Source: Brienomyrus brachyistius (taxonomy: Eukaryota; Chordata; Actinopteri; Osteoglossiformes; Mormyridae). Taken from it: a stretch of DNA of 64,000 bases. This document shows, one piece after another, positions 62,213 through 64,000 of the stretch. The DNA lies in NCBI RefSeq assembly GCF_023856365.1, contig NC_064533.1, positions 33,094,118 through 33,158,117 on the forward strand. The letters run 5' to 3'. A program made the translations under genes and the position numbers. Each line of letters opens with the position of its first letter. Within the stretch, counting starts at the first letter, position 1. The notes under the pieces are model-generated. The model did not search any database. It was not told the DNA's origin and worked only from the letters and a program-made list of their open reading frames with translations.

Positions 62213-64000
62213 ACTGATTTCTCGTATTTAGGGTGATACTGGAGCTTAATAAAGCTTCTTGCGTGCACAAAATGTATTTTTATACAAATGAAATATAGCC
62301 TATTAATTTAATCTCAGAATCAGTAGCTTCCGGACTTCTTTGAGCTTTTCAGAGCTTGAGTTTGCCTCATTTATCAGGAGCCAGTACTGACTAAATGTAG
62401 ACATTCCGTATCGATCTAGTCTAAAATATCAAACCAATAAATAATTAGAATAATTAAGTTAGCTCTCAGATTGCGCTTAGTTCCAGACTTCTTCTAAAAC
62501 GTAACTATCGATACTATATCATTAAGTATTACAAATGGCATTTCAGTTTAGATTTGTATATACACCACTTTTTATGTTTTATTTTTAATCACTGTGTGAA
62601 AAATAGGCGAATGTATAAAACTATCCACAATTGAGAAGAAAACGTTAGGGAACAGAGTATATCATATAGCATTATTATATTAAGTATTTTGTGTCACCTG
62701 AACGGTCTGCTCGCAGTGCAACACCAGAAACTAAACAAATGCCAGTCAACCTAATCCTACACCCAGTTTACAGCCATTACTATTGCTGGGAAATCAACCA
62801 GTTGCTTGAAATGTTCAGACAGTGGTGTAACTAAACATTATTTTGTTGCCTTTTCACTTTCGTGATACCAGGACATTCTCGTACAACATTCCCATAGTCA
62901 TTAAATAACTGATTAGAAGCATGTGACTGTACTGTTTATATTTCAACTTTTGGCAAAAAGGATGTAACTGGAGCTCATTTGCACAGTAAAGCTAAATGCT
63001 AAGGCTGTACTTCATATAATTTGATCTATCTACAGCTTGCTTTTGGTTTGTTATCAACAATGACAAAAATGTAACAAGTGACTGTTTTCCAGTCTACAAG
63101 TGAAAGAAAAATTATAATGCAGTAGAAAAATTGTGGGCCTACAAGGCTGTATTTTACTTTAAAAGTCTTTATTGTCATTGAGCTATGTGTTACGCATTAC
63201 AGTCTGGTTGTTTTATTAAAGGCAACGCTATGAAATGGTAGCAGACAGAGAAAGAATAGAATCACAATGGAATTGGTTAATATGTTTCACAGAGCAGATG
63301 AAAATTTTTAGCTTAGTGTTTTACAGCTAAATATAGTACTGAATCAGTTTGAAGATTAAGTACCCTAGCTAGAGAACAACAAGAGGGCCTTCTATAGACG
63401 TCACATTAACCAATATGTTACACATGGACTATTTTTCCAGTTCACGTGTAAGTTGCTTCTATTACCTTTACTTTGTCTGGTAATATTTATTGTGGGAATA
63501 ATAGTAAAACTTTGACAGCGAAACATGAGAAATGTGATGCAATAACGACGCCTAGCAGCTCTTGTTACTTTGTAATTTAGAATGTCAAGGTAAAATTAAT
63601 CTAGCGTTGTTTGCACAACTTTTATCAGTTTTCTGTGAGGAAGCTGATATCGATGAGATTCCGCCACAAGAAAGCCGTTTACCATTTGTAGTTCTTTGTA
63701 TTCTCGTGGTAAGGACTTAAGTATTTTAGCTCAATCTTTCTACTGATTAAACATTCGAAGGTCAGTTAACATTTAAATCAGTGACTTTTTAGACAACATA
63801 ACATAGGGAAAGTGTCTTCGTCTAAAACAAAATATATCCAAGTTTATTAAAGTGTCTCTGCTTATTTATTTGAGTTGTATCAATTACATGTAGCCTAACA
63901 CTCGACTGTAGTAAACAAACTTCCCTAATAACAATTATGGCAACAGGAAAACCGGGTTATTTTAAGCTATTTTGTCGAAAGTGTACAGTGTTCCTCAAAC
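62213..64000 (+). other. Downstream of sp5, nothing recognised
   Basis: AT-rich unique DNA with no repeat family, RNA gene or coding frame that I can support. Confidence 0.5.

Overview
The window is vertebrate nuclear DNA, most likely from a ray-finned fish. The fish assignment rests on the repeats: Tc1-like transposons, a tRNA-derived SINE ending in GATG-type repeats, a 5S-rRNA-derived SINE, an RTE-like LINE with a GGAT tail and 'gggctgggcgatatg'-type hAT elements. I cannot name the species. Two host genes are present, both on the + strand: the 3' half of a class III myosin (myo3b) and a complete sp5 zinc-finger gene. MYO3B followed by SP5 in the same orientation is also the order on human chromosome 2, so this is conserved synteny.

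Positions 180-46484 carry 16 coding exons of myo3b. All introns have GT-AG ends and all exon phases agree, giving about 602 codons to a TGA stop. The exons start at the switch II/relay region of the motor (DIFGFENF), run through the actin-binding half, the SH helices and converter, then three IQ motifs, a low-complexity tail, and two short acidic-YY motifs that resemble the espin-binding motifs of myosin III. The kinase domain and first half of the motor lie upstream of the window. Introns are large (up to 12.5 kb) and full of transposable elements.

The main intronic elements are: a degraded Tc1 (5.3-6.2 kb); a 339-bp SINE with a 12-bp target-site duplication (12.1-12.5 kb); a solo LTR with a perfect 5-bp duplication (15.2-15.8 kb); a 2.3-kb LTR retrotransposon without pol, carrying one long proline-rich frame, inserted in an older DNA element (23.2-25.5 kb); a second Tc1 whose transposase frame contains ten 30-bp tandem units (27.4-28.6 kb); a 75-bp higher-order minisatellite (34.6-35.0 kb); a hAT/BED remnant (36.1-36.9 kb); a 5S SINE with a nested insertion (40.9-41.5 kb); and a broken RTE-like LINE (42.2-44.5 kb).

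From 46.5 to 59.7 kb is intergenic DNA with a 41-bp minisatellite of about 26 units (47.8-48.9 kb), further SINE fragments and several candidate regulatory segments. sp5 follows: two coding exons (60137-60187 and 60617-61690), 374 aa, with the Sp box, buttonhead box and three C2H2 fingers. Just upstream is a cluster of TCF/LEF-type sites and GC boxes, which fits the known role of Sp5 as a direct Wnt/beta-catenin target. The last 1.9 kb shows no gene.
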